From the NCBI RefSeq assembly GCF_003550015.1, contig NZ_QXEV01000007.1, positions 1-64,000 of the forward strand: a DNA stretch of 64,000 nucleotides. The letters run 5' to 3'. The notes beneath the pieces are model-generated. The model did no database searches. It worked only from the letters and a program-made list of their open reading frames with translations, and was not told the DNA's origin. Origin of the DNA: Anaeroplasma bactoclasticum. GTDB lineage: Bacteria; Bacillota_I; Bacilli_A; Acholeplasmatales; Anaeroplasmataceae. Below are positions 61,811-64,000 of the stretch, one piece after another. Every line of letters starts with the position of its first letter. The stretch's first letter is position 1. A program made the translations under genes and the position numbers.

Positions 61811-63639
61811 TATTTTTGAATCCTTTCAAACATTTCCTCTAATTCCTTAACAGACATACGAATAATTGTAGGTCTTCCATGAGGACAAGTATATGGATTT
61901 TTACATTCATTTAATTTAGAAACTAAATAATCAACTTCCATTTTAGAGATTTGATGATTTGCCTTAATGGATGCTTTACAAGCAATCATTTTTGCAATAT
62001 GGTCTCTAAAATAGATGACATCTACTTTATTTCCCTCAATCATTTTTGATAAGATATCATAAATGATATCCTCTAAATTATCTATTTTAGCCCAAACGGG
62101 AACTCTTCTTATACTATAATCTAGTTCACCAATAGGCTCTAAAGTAAATCCTATTTTTTCAAAATCAGCTATATTATTCTCTACAAATATAGCTTCACTT
62201 TTTGTAAATGAAATGGAAATAGGAAGTAATAATTCACAAGTAGGCTGATTATCACTACCTAAAATTTCATAATACTTTTCATAATTAATTCTTTCTGCCG
62301 CAGCATGCTGGTCCATTAAATACATTCCTTCTGAATTTTGGAATATTAAATATGTACCAAACACGCTACCTACATATTCCATATAAGGTAATCTTTTTTT
62401 AGGCTCTTCAATAACAGGTTGAATAGGAGTCTCTTCTGCTTTTTTTGCCTCTTCTTTTACTGGATTATATTGAATAACTTCTTCTTCAAGCTTTATTTCT
62501 TCAGGCTTTATAATAGGCTTTTTATCTATTTCTCTTTTGGCCTCAGGAATACTTTGGAAGGATTCGTTTATATCTAAATCTCCAATAGTCGAATCAAAAA
62601 TTGATGTTTTTTGATAAGCCTCATTAATACTTATATTTCTTGTTGGAATATGAGGCTTTTCATATAATAATTTAGAAATCTCTTCTTTAATGGAATTACA
62701 AATTTCTTCTTCATTTGCAATTTTAACTTCTGTCTTATTTGGATGTACATTTACATCTACAAGAAGTGGATCAAGCTCAAAATACAAAATGACAATTGGA
62801 TACTTACCTATAGGTAAATATGTAGAAAAAGCACTAATTGTAGCTTCTGTCATATTGTAATTCTTAACAAATCTACCATTACAAATAATTGTAATTTCAA
62901 GCTTAGTTGAACGGTAAATTTGAGGCTTTACTACTACGAAATGAGCCTTATATCCATCTTTTACAAAGCTTGTTTCCATAACACATCTTGCAGCATCCAT
63001 TCCATATAATTCAGCAATTAATGTTTTAGGATTATCGCTACCTGAGGTTTGGAATACAATCTTATCATCAGAAAAAACAGTGAATCTTAAATCTGGATGT
63101 GCCATTGCAATACGATCAATAAAATATAGAATAGAAGATAATTCTTTTTTTCCATTTCTCATATATTTTAATCTTGCAGGGGTATTAAAGAACAAACCAG
63201 ATACAGTGACTGTTGTACCCTTATTGGAATGAGTTATTCCTTCTTCCTTTTTAATTCCAGCCTTATAAGTTACACTATATCCTTCAATACCATCTTGGCT
63301 TGATGTGATATTCATTTCTGAAACTGCCGCAATAGATGCGATAGCTTCACCTCTAAAGCCTAGGGTTAAAATACGGAATAGGTCATATTCACTTTTAATT
63401 TTGGAGGTTGCATGAGGAATAAAAGCCATTAATACATCGTCTCTATCCATACCTTCTCCATCATCAGAGACACGGATTTCCTCAAGACCACCATTTTTTA
63501 AATATATTTTTATACTACTAGCCTTTGCATCAATTGCGTTTTCTACTAATTCTTTAACTACAGAAGATGGACGTTCTACAACCTCTCCTGCAGCTATCAT
63601 ATTGGCAAGATGCGGACTCATTTTTAAAATCTTACCCAT
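61810..63639 (-). CDS. mutL: DNA mismatch repair protein MutL
   Basis: A 609-residue protein. N-terminal GHKL ATPase: AAGEVVERPSSVVKELVENAIDA, DDGEGM, HATSKI and GFRGEAIASI. C-terminal endonuclease motif DQHAAAERINYE (Asp443) and the CPHGRPT motif indicate an active nicking MutL, as expected without MutH. Coupled to mutS and miaA by one-base overlaps. Confidence 0.96.
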   Translation of the reverse strand: MGKILKMSPHLANMIAAGEVVERPSSVVKELVENAIDAKASSIKIYLKNGGLEEIRVSDDGEGMDRDDVLMAFIPHATSKIKSEYDLFRILTLGFRGEAIASIAAVSEMNITSSQDGIEGYSVTYKAGIKKEEGITHSNKGTTVTVSGLFFNTPARLKYMRNGKKELSSILYFIDRIAMAHPDLRFTVFSDDKIVFQTSGSDNPKTLIAELYGMDAARCVMETSFVKDGYKAHFVVVKPQIYRSTKLEITIICNGRFVKNYNMTEATISAFSTYLPIGKYPIVILYFELDPLLVDVNVHPNKTEVKIANEEEICNSIKEEISKLLYEKPHIPTRNISINEAYQKTSIFDSTIGDLDINESFQSIPEAKREIDKKPIIKPEEIKLEEEVIQYNPVKEEAKKAEETPIQPVIEEPKKRLPYMEYVGSVFGTYLIFQNSEGMYLMDQHAAAERINYEKYYEILGSDNQPTCELLLPISISFTKSEAIFVENNIADFEKIGFTLEPIGELDYSIRRVPVWAKIDNLEDIIYDILSKMIEGNKVDVIYFRDHIAKMIACKASIKANHQISKMEVDYLVSKLNECKNPYTCPHGRPTIIRMSVKELEEMFERIQK

Positions 63640-64000
63640 TAGCTCATCTCCTTTAATTCATAAAGAAGATTTAATGCCTCTAGTGGTGTAAGCTTATTAA
63701 TATCTACTTCATCTAATCTATTTTTAATCTTTTGTGCTTTAGATTCTTCTTTAACTTCTTCTTTTTCATCAAAAGCATCAAAATTAAATAAATCTAATGT
63801 AATTCCCTTATGATGATTATTATCTTCTTCCAATACATTTAATATTTGCTTACTGCGTTCTGTTAATGACTTTGGAAGACCAGCTAAGGCTGCAACATTA
63901 ATACCATAGGATTTATCTGTTGGACCATCTAACACCTTGTGTAAAAAGGCAACTCCATTTTCTGTTTCCTTTGCTTCTACATGAACATTCTTTAATCTCT
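63639..64000 (-). CDS. mutS: DNA mismatch repair protein MutS, C-terminal part
   Basis: Partial; the gene continues past the right edge. The visible 120 residues hold the end of the ATPase domain (GVAFLHKVLDGPTDKSYGINVAALAGLP) and the C-terminal dimerisation/helical tail ending LYELKEMS. The stop overlaps the mutL start (TAATG). Confidence 0.95.
   Translation of the reverse strand, partial: RLKNVHVEAKETENGVAFLHKVLDGPTDKSYGINVAALAGLPKSLTERSKQILNVLEEDNNHHKGITLDLFNFDAFDEKEEVKEESKAQKIKNRLDEVDINKLTPLEALNLLYELKEMS

Overview
The window is AT-rich (about 30% G+C by eye), densely packed and mostly read from the minus strand. Strong AGGAGG-type ribosome binding sites are everywhere. Gene families are those of low-GC Firmicutes and their relatives: secG-rnr-smpB-ssrA, ruvAB-queA-tgt, mutSL-miaA, a Ser46/His15 HPr, M13/M3/M42/M20 peptidases and LytTR regulators. 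The tmRNA tag ends in a mollicute-like ANYAYA motif, but TGA is used as a stop (ruvB, miaA), so the code is 11 rather than 4. I infer an uncultured Bacilli/Mycoplasmatota-type gut lineage (Erysipelotrichia, RF39 or Acholeplasma-like); the exact taxon cannot be read from the sequence.

Layout. 1-3.5 kb: an unknown partial gene, a lipoprotein esterase, a zinc-ribbon protein and an M13 peptidase. 3.6-11.6 kb: an ion-homeostasis neighbourhood with a CASTOR/POLLUX-like channel, an MgtC protein, a CPA2 antiporter with a leader terminator, and a P-type ATPase. 11.6-24.6 kb: small accessory enzymes (M42 peptidase, GNAT, APH-like kinases, DUF2804, SMP-30) around two paralogous modules of LytTR regulator + DUF3021 membrane protein + ABC-2 exporter. 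Each module has its own 21-bp-spaced direct-repeat operator upstream of its promoter.

24.7-36.6 kb is a patchwork accessory region. It holds a truncated ISL3 element, two large lipoproteins, a DUF1016 nuclease remnant, a VOC protein and a RelBE toxin-antitoxin pair. It also holds a SirTM sirtuin/Zn-macrodomain ADP-ribosylation cassette with an HxlR regulator, lying between two ~195-bp structured direct repeats, and an IS21 remnant with 20-bp iterons. This region abuts the 3' end of the tmRNA gene, and a sequence resembling the tmRNA 3' end and its terminator recurs 7 kb away, which suggests an old ssrA-targeted island.

36.6-64 kb is core genome: ssrA, smpB, pepF, rnr, secG; pyrimidine phosphorylase; prephenate dehydratase; trmB; an M20 dipeptidase; HPr and a membrane-anchored IIB-like protein without its phospho-cysteine; ruvA-ruvB-queA-ppi-tgt; a 1135-residue coiled-coil protein convergent with ftsZ; fabZ; a CNNM transporter; efp; aroQ-aroK; miaA; mutL; and the end of mutS.

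Many genes overlap by 1-4 bases (TAATG, ATGA), so the core blocks are probably translationally coupled operons. I see no CRISPR array, no rRNA and no ordinary tRNA gene.
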